Origin: Streptomyces shenzhenensis
GTDB lineage: Bacteria; Actinomycetota; Actinomycetes; Streptomycetales; Streptomycetaceae
NCBI RefSeq assembly: GCF_021462265.1
Contig: NZ_JAJONF010000003.1
Coordinates: 248,001 to 312,000 of the forward strand
Length of the DNA stretch: 64,000 nucleotides
Direction: 5' to 3'
Below the pieces are notes generated by a model. That model made no database searches. It was given only the letters and a program-made list of their open reading frames with translations, and was not told the origin of the DNA. Shown one piece after another: positions 28,059 to 38,215 of this stretch; position 1 is the first letter of the stretch; each line of letters starts with the position of its first letter. A program made the position numbers and the translations under genes.

Positions 28059-28832
28059 GTGGTTCGCATCCGAGTCCTGGTCGTCGACGACCATCGCATC
28101 TTCGCCGAGTCGCTGGCCGCCGCGCTGGCGGCCGAGCCCGACGTCGACGTCTCCGCGGCCGGCAGCGGTCCGGCCGCGCTGCGCTGCCTGGAACGCGCGG
28201 TCGCCGAGGGCCGCCGCTACGACGTGCTGCTCGTCGACGCCGACCTGGGCGGTCAACTGCCGGGCGGCCGGGCGGCCGTGCCGGTGCGGGAGGCCAACGA
28301 GGAGGGGCTGGTCGACGGCATATCGCTGGTCACCGGTGTCCGCTCGGCCCACCCCGCGGTCCGGGTCGTCGTCCTCGCCGAGAAGGACGACGCGCGGCGT
28401 GCGGCCCTGGCCCTGCAGGCCGGCGCCTGTGGCTGGGTCGCCAAGGACTGCTCGCTGTCCCGGCTGCTGAACGTCATCCGGGGCGTGCTGCGGGACGAGA
28501 CGCATCTGCCGCCCGCCCTGCTCACCGGCGTGCTGCGGGAGCTGACGGCGGCCCGCAAGCACCGCACCGAGAGCGAACGCCTGGTGGAGTCCCTCACCCC
28601 GAGGGAGCGGGAAGTGCTTCGGTGCATGGTGGCGGGCCTGGGGCGCAAGGCCGTCGCCGAGCGCCTCTTCCTGTCCCCGCACACCGTCCGCACCCACATG
28701 CAGAACGTGCTGGGCAAGCTGGGCGTCCACTCCACCCTGGCCGCGGTCGCGCTCGCGCGCCGGGCCGGGGTCGGGCCCGTCGACCTGGGGCCTGCCGGGC
28801 GGATCGTGCCGGAGGAAAGCAGCAGTGCCTGA
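28059..28832 (+). CDS. LuxR/NarL-type response regulator
   Basis: This is a 257-residue regulator with an intact receiver: acidic pair VVDDHRIF, phospho-acceptor Asp in VLLVDADLGG, and the switch Lys in GWVAKDCSL. The receiver holds an insertion of about 30 residues after the Asp (GQLPGGRAAVPVREANEEG), which is unusual. The LuxR helix-turn-helix runs LTPREREVLRCMVAG to TVRTHMQNVLGKLGV. The GTG at 28059 is preceded by GGGGAAGGGGG; an upstream ATG at 27993 lacks such a site. No sensor kinase is adjacent. The orphan sensor kinase at 42036 belongs to the class that pairs with such regulators, but there is no evidence that they act together. Confidence 0.88.
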   Translation: MVRIRVLVVDDHRIFAESLAAALAAEPDVDVSAAGSGPAALRCLERAVAEGRRYDVLLVDADLGGQLPGGRAAVPVREANEEGLVDGISLVTGVRSAHPAVRVVVLAEKDDARRAALALQAGACGWVAKDCSLSRLLNVIRGVLRDETHLPPALLTGVLRELTAARKHRTESERLVESLTPREREVLRCMVAGLGRKAVAERLFLSPHTVRTHMQNVLGKLGVHSTLAAVALARRAGVGPVDLGPAGRIVPEESSSA

Positions 28833-28854
28833 TCAACGCTGGTGAGCGGGGTCA

Positions 28855-29035
28855 TGGGGGCACCTCCCACGCGAGGTTGTTCGAGCGTGGGGGAGCGTGC
28901 AGATGCAAGGCGGAGGAGACGTGGCCGATCAGCCGCTGCCGCGGCGGGCGACGCGGTGGGGGCACCTCCCGGCCGAAGGCTGGGGGACGTCGGCGAGTGA
29001 CGACAACGCGGCTGGGGGCACCCCCTCTGGGGGAG
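28855..29035. repeat. Cluster of three GGGGGCACC hairpin repeats
   Basis: Three copies of the form TGGGGGCACC ... GGGGGA lie at about 28855-28894, 28957-28987 and 29013-29035, between two convergent genes. Each can fold into a stem of GGGGG/CCTCCC type with loops of different length. A related element is at 37327-37366. Such elements are common, from memory, at the ends of Streptomyces genes and may terminate transcription from both sides. Confidence 0.65.
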
Positions 29036-29082
29036 CGCGTGCCGAACCCCGCGTCTCCGGCAGGATCCGCCCGGCAGGCCCC

Positions 29083-29580
29083 TCAACCGGGGATGTTGTC
29101 GAACGGGGCGGTCAACTGGCGCAGCAGCCCGGCGAGGTCGGCTCGCTGGGTGGGGGAGAGCTCGCCGAGGATCGCTCTCTCCTGGGCGAGGAGGCCCGCC
29201 AGGGACTGGTCCGCGCGGTCCTGGCCCTCGGTGGTCAGGCGGACCAGCACGCCCCGCCGGTCGCTGGGGTCCGGCAGCCGCTCCACCAGGCCCTTCTTGG
29301 TCAGCCGGTCGATGCGGTTGGTCATGGTCCCCGAAGTGACCAGGGTCTGCGTCAGCAACTGCCCGGGAGAGAGCTGATACGGCGTGCCCGCGCGCCTGAG
29401 CGCGGTGAGCACGTCGAACTCCCAGGGCTCCAGGCTGTGCTCGGCGAAGGCCAGTCGACGTGCCCGGTCCAGGTGCCGTGCCAGCCGGCTCACCCGGCTG
29501 AGCACCTCGAGCGGTTCCACGTCGAGGTCCGGGCGCTCCCGGCGCCACGCAGCCACCAGCCGATCGACCTCGTCCTCCAT
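29083..29580 (-). CDS. tamR: MarR-family regulator TamR
   Basis: This is a 165-residue MarR winged-helix repressor. The DNA-binding core is SPGQLLTQTLVTSGTMTNRIDRLTKKGLVERLPDPSDRRG, with the wing in DRRGVLVRLT. It is divergent from a trans-aconitate methyltransferase gene, exactly the arrangement of tamR-tam in S. coelicolor. There TamR has been reported to respond to citrate, cis- and trans-aconitate and isocitrate, linking the tam gene to aconitase damage during oxidative stress. The 89-base intergenic region holds two matching operator half-palindromes, so autoregulation with repression of tam is expected. The start ATG at 29580 begins MEDEVDRLV. Confidence 0.85.
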   Translation of the reverse strand: MEDEVDRLVAAWRRERPDLDVEPLEVLSRVSRLARHLDRARRLAFAEHSLEPWEFDVLTALRRAGTPYQLSPGQLLTQTLVTSGTMTNRIDRLTKKGLVERLPDPSDRRGVLVRLTTEGQDRADQSLAGLLAQERAILGELSPTQRADLAGLLRQLTAPFDNIPG

Positions 29581-29610
29581 GGCGATCAGTGTAGTGGTTG
29601 TGTCGACGTG

Positions 29611-29649
29611 AAGTCTCTTGATGTCGAGCTTCTTGACATCGAGAGACTT
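29611..29649. promoter_or_regulatory. TamR operator (inverted repeat, two MarR boxes)
   Basis: Arms of 15 bases at 29611-29625 and 29635-29649 are reverse complements with one mismatch, spaced by nine bases. Within this lie two boxes of the form TCTTGANNTCGAG, at 29616-29628 and 29631-29643, a typical MarR half-site pair. It lies between the divergent tamR and tam genes. Confidence 0.75.
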
Positions 29650-29669
29650 GGGCGGGGAAGGTGGAGGAC

Positions 29670-30482
29670 ATGACGACTCCTGCCTGGGACCCCGCCCAGT
29701 ACCTCCGTCACTCCGGCCACCGCGGCCGCGCCTTCACCGACCTCCTCGGCCACGTCCCGGCCCTGCCCGGCGACCCCCCGGTCATCGCCGACCTCGGCTG
29801 CGGCCCCGGCAACGTCACCGCGGTCCTCGCCGAACGCTGGCCCACGGCGCACATCACCGGCTACGACAACTCGCCCGCGATGCTCGACCGGGCCGAGGTG
29901 GACCACGCCGGCCCCACCCCCGGCGGCGGCCGCCTCGACTTCGCCCACGCCGACCTGCGCACCTGGGCGCCCGAAGGGCCGTACGACCTGATCGTGTCCA
30001 ACGCGGCGCTGCAGTGGGTCCCCGGCCACCTCGACCGCTTCGCCGGCTGGCTCGACGCGCTCGCTCCCGGCGGCAGCTTCGCCTTCCAGGTCCCGAACAA
30101 CATCGACGCGCCCCTGCACGCCCTGATGCGCGAGCTCGCCGCCACGCCCCGCTGGAAGGCCCGGCTCGCCGACGTGCTGCGCCACGAGGACTCCGTCCAC
30201 CCGCCGGCCGTCTACCTCGACCGGCTCGCCCGCCTCGGCTGCGCCACCGACGTCTGGGAGACCACCTACCTGCACGTCCTCCAGGGCGAGGACCCCGTCC
30301 TCGACTGGGTCAGGGGCACCGGTCTGCGCCCCGCCCTCACCGTCCTCGGCGACGACCCCGAGGCCCGGGACGCCTTCGTCGCCGACTACCGCGACCTGCT
30401 GCGGCAGGCCTACCCCAGCGCCCCCTACGGGACGCTCCTGCCGTTCCGCCGCCTGTTCGCCGTCGCCCGCAGGGAGGGCTGA
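29670..30482 (+). CDS. tam: Trans-aconitate 2-methyltransferase
   Basis: Tam methylates trans-aconitate, a toxic isomer that inhibits aconitase, using S-adenosylmethionine. The 270-residue protein begins with the Tam-type segment WDPAQYLRHSGHRGRAFTDLL, followed by SAM motif I IADLGCGPGNVTAVLAERWP, motif II ITGYDNSPAMLDRA, and LIVSNAALQWVPGH. The ATG at 29670 follows GGGGAAGG; an in-frame GTG nine bases upstream is possible. The operator just upstream and the divergent tamR support the assignment. The next gene starts in the TGATG overlap, so they are co-transcribed. Confidence 0.88.
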   Translation: MTTPAWDPAQYLRHSGHRGRAFTDLLGHVPALPGDPPVIADLGCGPGNVTAVLAERWPTAHITGYDNSPAMLDRAEVDHAGPTPGGGRLDFAHADLRTWAPEGPYDLIVSNAALQWVPGHLDRFAGWLDALAPGGSFAFQVPNNIDAPLHALMRELAATPRWKARLADVLRHEDSVHPPAVYLDRLARLGCATDVWETTYLHVLQGEDPVLDWVRGTGLRPALTVLGDDPEARDAFVADYRDLLRQAYPSAPYGTLLPFRRLFAVARREG

Positions 30483-30844
30483 TGCTCACCGCCGTCGACC
30501 ACGTCCAGCTCGCCGCCCCGCCCGGCTCGGAGGACGCGCTGCGGGCCTACTACGGGGACACCCTCGGCATGACGGAGGTGCCCAAGCCGCCCGTGCTCGC
30601 GGCGCGCGGCGGCTGCTGGTTCGAGGCCGGCACCGTACGGCTCCACCTGGGCATGACGCAGGACTTCCGGCCGGCTCGCAAGGCCCACCCCGGACTGCGG
30701 GTCACGGGCATCGACGCCTACGCCGCCCGGCTGACCGCCCACGGCGCGCCCGTCACCTGGGACGACGACCTCCCCGGCCACCGCCGCTTCTACTCCGAGG
30801 ACCCCGTCGGCAACCGGCTGGAGTTCCTGGAGCCGGTGCGCTGA
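30482..30844 (+). CDS. VOC-family (glyoxalase-like) protein
   Basis: This is a 120-residue single-domain vicinal-oxygen-chelate protein. It shows LTAVDHVQLAAPPGSEDALRAYYGDTLGM at the start and EDPVGNRLEFLEP at the end, the usual positions of metal ligands (His and Glu). Members include dioxygenases, isomerases and resistance proteins, so the reaction is uncertain. It is translationally coupled to tam (the ATG shares a base with the tam stop), suggesting a role in the same stress or metabolite-repair response under TamR. Confidence 0.85.
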   Translation: MLTAVDHVQLAAPPGSEDALRAYYGDTLGMTEVPKPPVLAARGGCWFEAGTVRLHLGMTQDFRPARKAHPGLRVTGIDAYAARLTAHGAPVTWDDDLPGHRRFYSEDPVGNRLEFLEPVR

Positions 30845-30922
30845 ACACCGTTTGCCCCGGCACGCTCCCGGTTACCCGGGGCAATGAACCCACGCACGTA
30901 TCCCTGTCAGGAGGGACCCACG

Positions 30923-31096
30923 GTGTCAGGACATCAGAAGGCCAAAGGCAAGAAGGAACAGATCAAGGGCAAGGCCAAGGAGGCCGGCGGGCGCGCGACG
31001 CGCGATCTGCCGCTGGAGGCCGAGGGCCGCCTGGAGCAGTCGAAGGGCGACGCGCGCCAGGCCAAGGAGAAGATGAAGGACATCTTCAAGCACTGA
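30923..31096 (+). CDS. CsbD-family stress protein
   Basis: This is a 57-residue, Lys-rich, hydrophilic protein with the CsbD-like pattern KAKGKKEQIKGKAKEAGG followed by EGRLEQSKGDARQAKEKMKD. CsbD proteins are general-stress proteins of unknown mechanism, often under sigma-B-type control. The GTG at 30923 has a strong CAGGAGGG upstream. It is monocistronic, about 80 bases after the VOC gene. Confidence 0.85.
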   Translation: MSGHQKAKGKKEQIKGKAKEAGGRATRDLPLEAEGRLEQSKGDARQAKEKMKDIFKH

Positions 31097-31137
31097 GCGC
31101 ACTGAGCGCACCCAGCGCCCCGAGCGCGCACACCGGC

Positions 31138-31812
31138 TCAGGCCTTGCGGTGCCCTATCAGCCGCGGCTTCTGCTCCAGGCCGTCCAGGCCGTGCCACGC
31201 CAGGTTCACCAGGTGGGCGGCGACCTCCGCCTTCTTCGGACGGCGCACGTCCAGCCACCACTGGCCGGTCAGCGCCACCATGCCCACCAGCGCCTGCGCG
31301 TACAGCGGGGCCAGCTTGGGGTCGAAGCCGCGGCTCTTGAACTCGCGGCCCAGGATGTCCTCCACCTGGGTCGCGATGTCCGAGATGAGCGAGGCGAAGG
31401 AACCCGTGGACTGCGGGATGGGGGAGTCCCGGACCAGGATCCGGAACCCGTCGGTGTACTCCTCGATGTAGTCGAGCAGCGCGAACGCGGCCTGCTCGCA
31501 CAGTTCACGGGGGTGACCGGCGGTCAGCGACCCGGTCACCATGTCCAGCAGACGCCGCATCTCCCGGTCCACCACCACCGCGTACAGCCCCTCCTTGCCG
31601 CCGAAGTGCTCGTACACCACCGGCTTGGAGACCCCGGCCTTCGACGCGATCTCCTCCACCGAGGTGCCCTCGAACCCCTTCGCGGCGAAGAGGGTGCGAC
31701 CGATCTCCAACAACTGCTGGCGGCGCTCCGCACCGGTCATGCGGGTACGACGCGCCCGCCGCTGCTTGTCGGGACTGGGGGTGCTGGAGTCGGTCGCCAC
31801 AGCGTCAATCAT
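31138..31812 (-). CDS. TetR-family regulator linked to desaturase
   Basis: This is a 224-residue TetR-type repressor with an Arg-rich N-terminal extension (KQRRARRTRMTGAERR). The helix-turn-helix is GTSVEEIASKAGVSKPVVYEHFGGKEGLY, at about residues 49-77. The ligand domain includes FRILVRDSPIPQSTGSFASL. Its ATG overlaps the stop of the desaturase gene (ATGA), so it is translated from the same message and probably represses the operon. Two palindromic boxes upstream of the desaturase are the likely targets. TetR regulators of desaturases commonly sense acyl-CoAs; that is inferred from families, not shown here. Confidence 0.87.
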   Translation of the reverse strand: MIDAVATDSSTPSPDKQRRARRTRMTGAERRQQLLEIGRTLFAAKGFEGTSVEEIASKAGVSKPVVYEHFGGKEGLYAVVVDREMRRLLDMVTGSLTAGHPRELCEQAAFALLDYIEEYTDGFRILVRDSPIPQSTGSFASLISDIATQVEDILGREFKSRGFDPKLAPLYAQALVGMVALTGQWWLDVRRPKKAEVAAHLVNLAWHGLDGLEQKPRLIGHRKA

Positions 31813-32819
31813 GCCGCCTTCGCGCTCTCGGCCCCCTGCCGGGAGCCGCCTTCCCCGGTGTTACGGCGCGAATCGATACGCGAGCGTGACGGCCAGCGCA
31901 CGTCGTACGCCCAGCCCAGCTGCTCGCACCAGCGGATGATCCGCGCCGAGGAGTCCAGCTGGCCGCGCTCCACGCCGTGCCGCGCCGAGGTCGGGTCGGC
32001 GTGGTGCAGGTTGTGCCAGGACTCGCCGCAGGACAGCACCGCCAGCCACCACACGTTGCCCGAGCGGTCCCGCGACTTGAACGGCCGCTTGCCCACCGCG
32101 TGGCAGATCGAGTTGATCGACCACGTCACATGGTGCAGCAGCGCCACCCGGACGAGTGAACCCCAGAAGAACGCGGTGAACGCGCCCCACCAGGACATCG
32201 TCACCAGACCGCCGATCAGCGGCGGCAGCGCCAGCGACAGAATCGTCCAGTAGACGAACTGCCGGGAGATGGTGCGGATCGCCGGGTCCCTGATCAGATC
32301 CGGCGCGTACTTCTCCTGCGAGGTCTGCTCCTCGTCGAACATCCAGGCGATGTGCGCCCACCACAGGCCCTTGATGAGAGCCGGCACGGTCTCCCCGTAC
32401 CGCCACGGCGAGTGCGGGTCACCCTCGGCGTCGGAGAACTTGTGGTGCTTGCGATGGTCCGCCACCCAGCGCACCAGCGGGCCCTCCACCGCCATCGAGC
32501 CCGCGACCGCCAGCGCGATCCTCAGCGGCCGCTTGGCCTTGAACGAGCCGTGGGTGAAATACCGGTGGAAACCGATGGTCACACCGTGACAGCCCAGGTA
32601 GTAGAAGAACACCAGCAGGCCCAGGTCGAGCCAGCTCACGCCCCAGCCCCACGCCAGCGGCACCGCCGCCAGCAGCGCGAGAAACGGTACGACGATGAAC
32701 AGCAGCAGGGTGAGCTGCTCGATCGAACCCTTCTGCTCGCCGCCCAGAGTGGCCGACGTACCAGTCGAACCGGTCGGCTTGTGGGCGTCTTCGATCACAT
32801 TGGAACCAGACGAGGTCAT
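31809..32819 (-). CDS. Acyl-CoA/acyl-lipid fatty acid desaturase
   Basis: This is a 336-residue membrane di-iron desaturase that introduces a cis double bond (probably delta-9) into fatty acyl chains. All three histidine boxes are present: HRYFTH (about residue 85), DHRKHHKF (about residue 121) and WHNLHHADP (about residue 270). Two pairs of hydrophobic helices lie between the boxes (LLLFIVVPFLALLAAVPLAW at about 37-56). The N-terminal 30 residues are Ser/Thr-rich. It is the first gene of a desaturase-tetR operon and divergent from ppc. Unsaturation adjusts membrane fluidity. An electron-transfer partner (ferredoxin and reductase) is not encoded nearby. Confidence 0.9.
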   Translation of the reverse strand: MTSSGSNVIEDAHKPTGSTGTSATLGGEQKGSIEQLTLLLFIVVPFLALLAAVPLAWGWGVSWLDLGLLVFFYYLGCHGVTIGFHRYFTHGSFKAKRPLRIALAVAGSMAVEGPLVRWVADHRKHHKFSDAEGDPHSPWRYGETVPALIKGLWWAHIAWMFDEEQTSQEKYAPDLIRDPAIRTISRQFVYWTILSLALPPLIGGLVTMSWWGAFTAFFWGSLVRVALLHHVTWSINSICHAVGKRPFKSRDRSGNVWWLAVLSCGESWHNLHHADPTSARHGVERGQLDSSARIIRWCEQLGWAYDVRWPSRSRIDSRRNTGEGGSRQGAESAKAA

Positions 32820-33126
32820 GCGCGTCCCCTGTGGGGTCGAGGGTTTGAGAGGTGCCGATCCGCGGCGACCGACAGGGACGATAGAGGTACTTCCCTACGG
32901 GTCCGTAACCTACGGCAACGTAAGTATGGCAGCGAGGCGTCTCGCAGCAAGAGCCCCAGAACCTGCGCGTCCTCATGGACACCTATCCTTGAAGTCGGTC
33001 GGACAGCGCGGTCCGCTCTGTTTTCTTCCCGGATGTCCGGCCCGTATGCGGACAGGTCCCGCCTGCCGCACGGCCGCCTGACGGGTTCCCTCCAGACGAG
33101 CTTCAACACTGCAAGGAGCCGCACCT
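32820..33126. other. Divergent desaturase/ppc intergenic region
   Basis: This 307-base region contains the twin TACG-N4-CGTA boxes near the desaturase side and a purine-poor stretch (TCTGTTTTCTTCC) toward ppc. The ppc ribosome site AAGGAG lies at 33113-33118. Small stems (CGGACAGCGCGGTCCG) are present around 33000. No gene is seen. Confidence 0.5.
32896..32922. promoter_or_regulatory. Twin TACG-N4-CGTA boxes (putative TetR operator)
   Basis: TACGGGTCCGTA (32896-32907) and TACGGCAACGTA (32911-32922) are two palindromes of identical form with centres 15 bases apart, about 80-100 bases upstream of the desaturase start. The arrangement fits side-by-side binding by two TetR dimers. The cognate regulator is probably the one encoded by the second gene of the operon. 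Confidence 0.6.
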
Positions 33127-35859
<2,733 letters not shown>

Positions 35860-35876
35860 CCACGGCCGGACACAGC

Positions 35877-35909
35877 GGTGCCCCCGGGGTCGCACACCCC
35901 GGGGGCACC
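35877..35909. terminator. Strong bidirectional terminator after ppc
   Basis: GGTGCCCCCGGGGT and ACCCCGGGGGCACC form a perfect 14-bp stem around a five-base loop. It lies 17 bases after the ppc stop and 25 bases before the stop of the convergent membrane protein gene, so it should serve both. Confidence 0.8.
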
Positions 35910-35933
35910 CCTCGTCTCACCGCACCCCTCGTC

Positions 35934-36434
35934 TCACTGCACCGCGGCGAACGCCACCGTGAGCAGCGCGAGCCCCGAACCACCCAGCACCCACGCCGCC
36001 CGGCGCAGCCGCAGGCCCCCGGCCACCACCACCGACGCCAGCAGCAACGCACCGCCGAACGGCACCCAGGCGTACAGCACCCCGGCGGGACCGGACCGGA
36101 CCACATCATCGGTGCCCGGCTTCACGACCACGTCGTACGTCCGCCCCTTGCGCACCGCGACCGACTTGCCGATGACGACGGCGGCACGCGCCGACGCACC
36201 CGCCGACACCGGCGTGAACGGCCCCGTGCAGGTGTCCGCACCGCACGCCGTCACCCTGACCGTGCCCCGCTCCTTGCCCTTCGTCAGCATCACGTGCTGC
36301 GCGGTCCCCCAGGACCCCCACACCCCGGCGACCAGGATCAGCACGGCGACCGCGCCCATCGACACGACACGCAGCGCGTCGACCGGGGCCGTACGGGAGG
36401 AAGCGGCGGAGGCAGCAGGCATGGCCGGGATCAT
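35934..36434 (-). CDS. Membrane protein of unknown function
   Basis: This is a 166-residue protein with three predicted membrane helices at about residues 24-42 (VVSMGAVAVLILVAGVWGSW), 117-137 (AGVLYAWVPFGGALLLASVVV) and 147-165. The extracytoplasmic loop holds one Cys pair (TACGADTCTG) likely to form a disulfide, and a beta-rich stretch with VRKGRTYDVVVKPG. No known family is recognised. An alternative ATG lies four codons inside (36422); neither has a strong ribosome site. The gene lies 42 bases downstream of pth on the same strand. Confidence 0.65.
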   Translation of the reverse strand: MIPAMPAASAASSRTAPVDALRVVSMGAVAVLILVAGVWGSWGTAQHVMLTKGKERGTVRVTACGADTCTGPFTPVSAGASARAAVVIGKSVAVRKGRTYDVVVKPGTDDVVRSGPAGVLYAWVPFGGALLLASVVVAGGLRLRRAAWVLGGSGLALLTVAFAAVQ

Positions 36435-36476
36435 TGGCCATGTCCCTACGGCCGGTCAACTGCCCTGGGGGACAAG

Positions 36477-37088
36477 TCAGGAGTTGTACGAGCTTTGCGC
36501 CCGCTCCAACCCCTCGGCGACCAGCGCCTCCACCGCGTCGGCGGCCCGGTCCACGAAGTAGTCCAGCTCCTTGCGCTCGCTCGAGGAGAAGTCCTTCAGC
36601 ACGAAGTCGGCGACCTGCATACGACCCGGAGGCCGCCCGATCCCGAACCGCACCCGGTGATAGTCCGGACCCATCGCCTTCGTCATCGACTTCAGGCCGT
36701 TGTGCCCGTTGTCGCCGCCCCCCAGCTTGAGACGGAGAACGCCGTAGTCGATGTCGAGCTCGTCGTGGATCGCCACGATGTTCGCAGGCGGCACCTTGTA
36801 GAAGTCGCGCAGCGCGTTCACAGGACCACCGGACAGGTTCATGAACGACATCGGCTTGGCCAGCACCACCCGCCGACCGCCCGGCCCCGGCGCCCCCAGC
36901 CGCCCCTCCACGACCTGAGCCTGCGCCTTCCCGGCCCGCTTGAACTTCCCCCCGATCCGCCCGGCGAGCAACTCCACGACCATGAACCCGACGTTGTGCC
37001 GGTTCATCGCGTACTCAGGCCCGGGATTACCGAGCCCGACGATCAGCCAGGGCGCGCCTGCGGAGGCGCCGCCTGCGGTGGTGGTCAC
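36477..37088 (-). CDS. pth: Peptidyl-tRNA hydrolase
   Basis: Pth releases tRNA from peptidyl-tRNAs that drop off the ribosome. The 203-residue protein shows [24 protein letters not shown] (catalytic His in the NRHNVG motif), [46 protein letters not shown], and the C-terminal [19 protein letters not shown] chose the GTG at 37088 because AAGGAG lies eight bases upstream; the ATG six bases earlier is too close to that site. The gene follows rplY on the same strand, separated by a repeat-filled 335-base gap. The pairing with rplY is common in bacteria. Confidence 0.93.
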   Translation of the reverse strand: MTTTAGGASAGAPWLIVGLGNPGPEYAMNRHNVGFMVVELLAGRIGGKFKRAGKAQAQVVEGRLGAPGPGGRRVVLAKPMSFMNLSGGPVNALRDFYKVPPANIVAIHDELDIDYGVLRLKLGGGDNGHNGLKSMTKAMGPDYHRVRFGIGRPPGRMQVADFVLKDFSSSERKELDYFVDRAADAVEALVAEGLERAQSSYNS

Positions 37089-37164
37089 GTCCATGTCTCC
37101 TTCATACGCGCCAGCCGCCGCTCCCGGGGGGAACGGCGGCTGACCGTCGAACAACCGCTTACCG

Positions 37165-37309
37165 CTCACCGCTGCACGGCGGCCGCCTCGTAGGGCTGCC
37201 GCTGTGTGGCGGGCGCCTACCGCGTAGCTGCCGCTGTGTGGCGGGCGCCTACCGCGTGGTCACCGCTGTGTGGCGGCGCCCACCATATGGCTGCCGCTGT
37301 GGGCAGGCG
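37165..37309. repeat. Tandem 31-32-bp repeat array
   Basis: Units: a degenerate copy at 37165-37194, near-identical copies at 37195-37226 and 37227-37258 (31 of 32 positions equal), a diverged copy at 37259-37289, and a partial copy at 37290-37309. Each contains CCGCTGTGTGGCGG or a variant, a mini-hairpin with CCGC/GCGG arms. There are no unique spacers, so it is not a CRISPR array. Confidence 0.75.
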
Positions 37310-37326
37310 TTCCGCAGGGCGATGGG

Positions 37327-37366
37327 ATCCCCCCCCCGCGCGAGCGAAGCCGAGCGTGGGGGAGGG
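37327..37366. repeat. GGGGG hairpin repeat element
   Basis: A CCCCCC-rich arm is followed by GCGCGAGCGAAGCCGAGCG and a GTGGGGGAG arm. It is related to the three-copy cluster at 28855-29035. It could be a terminator for rplY transcription on the minus strand. Confidence 0.6.
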
Positions 37367-37423
37367 TGGGCACAGCCACCAGTGCCGGGCGCCAGTTCAG
37401 CAGACGGCGCCTGAACCGACGGC

Positions 37424-38011
37424 TCAGGCCTCAGCGGCTCCCTCGGCCTCGCCCTCGGTCGCCTCCTCCGCCTGCGCGGACAGGACCTGGAGGACGACCG
37501 CGTCCTCCTCGACGGCCAGGGACACCCCGGACGGCAGGGTGATGTCCTTGGCGAGGACGGAGGCGCCGGCCTCCAGGCCCTCGATGGAGACTGAGACGGC
37601 CTCGGGGATGTGGGTGGCCTCGGCCTCGACCGGCAGCGCGTTCAGCACGTGCTCCAGCAGGTAACCGCCGGGGGCCAGCTCGCCCTCGGTGTGCACCGGG
37701 ATCTCGACCGTGACCTTCTCGCCGCGCTTGACCAGCTGCAGGTCGACGTGCTCAAGGTAACCCTTGATCGCATCGCGCTGCACGGACTTCGGGATCGCCA
37801 GCTCGTTGGACTTGCCGTCGATGTCCAGGGAGATCAGGACGTTCGACGTACGCAGCGCGAGCAGCAGCTCGTGGCCCGGCAGGGTCAGGTGGATCGGGTC
37901 CGAACCGTGGCCGTACAGGACACCGGGGACCTTGCTGTCACGACGGATACGGCGCGCGGCACCCTTGCCGAACTCGGTGCGCGTCTGGGCGGCGATCTTC
38001 ACTTCGGACAT
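37424..38011 (-). CDS. rplY: 50S ribosomal protein L25/general stress protein Ctc
   Basis: This is a 195-residue 5S rRNA-binding protein of the long (TL5/Ctc) type. The N-terminal L25 domain covers residues 1-95 (KIAAQTRTEFGKGAARRIRRDSKVPGVLYGHG), followed by a C-terminal TL5-like beta domain (VEIPVHTEGELAPGGYLLEHVLNAL) and an acidic Glu/Ala-rich tail of about 20 residues. The ATG at 38011 has a GAGGAG ribosome site. It lies between prs and pth on the same strand; the order prs-rplY-pth is widely conserved. A strong stem separates it from prs. Confidence 0.94.
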   Translation of the reverse strand: MSEVKIAAQTRTEFGKGAARRIRRDSKVPGVLYGHGSDPIHLTLPGHELLLALRTSNVLISLDIDGKSNELAIPKSVQRDAIKGYLEHVDLQLVKRGEKVTVEIPVHTEGELAPGGYLLEHVLNALPVEAEATHIPEAVSVSIEGLEAGASVLAKDITLPSGVSLAVEEDAVVLQVLSAQAEEATEGEAEGAAEA

Positions 38012-38113
38012 GTGATCACTCCTCGTAGGTAGAGACGGACGTGGTTACCCGGCCACGAACGGCCTGCTACGAAGAGCGCGTCGATAACGGACCGCCGACA
38101 CCTGCACACAACA

Positions 38114-38171
38114 GGTACGGCCTCCCTCGCCGAGCAACCTGAGCAGTCTACTCGGAGGGGGAGGCCGTACC
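38114..38171 (-). terminator. Strong stem-loop between prs and rplY
   Basis: GGTACGGCCTCCC (38114-38126) and GGGAGGCCGTACC (38159-38171) form a perfect 13-bp stem, extended internally by GCCGAG/CTCGG pairing. It lies 45 bases downstream of the prs stop and 100 bases upstream of rplY. It may terminate prs mRNA or attenuate read-through into rplY. Confidence 0.75.
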
Positions 38172-38215
38172 CAAAACGATCTTCAGCGGCGGTCAGCGCA
38201 GCCGGTGCAGAAACC

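Larger units (their letters stand above)
37089..37423. other. Repeat-filled gap between pth and rplY
   Basis: This 335-base gap contains about five degenerate units of a 32-bp tandem repeat (37165-37309) and one long GGGGG hairpin element (37327-37366). No gene is visible. The repeats could attenuate transcription between rplY and pth. Confidence 0.55.

Noticed and set aside
37165..37309. Possible CRISPR array between pth and rplY
   Set aside because: The units are contiguous and degenerate with no unique spacers, and no cas genes are present.
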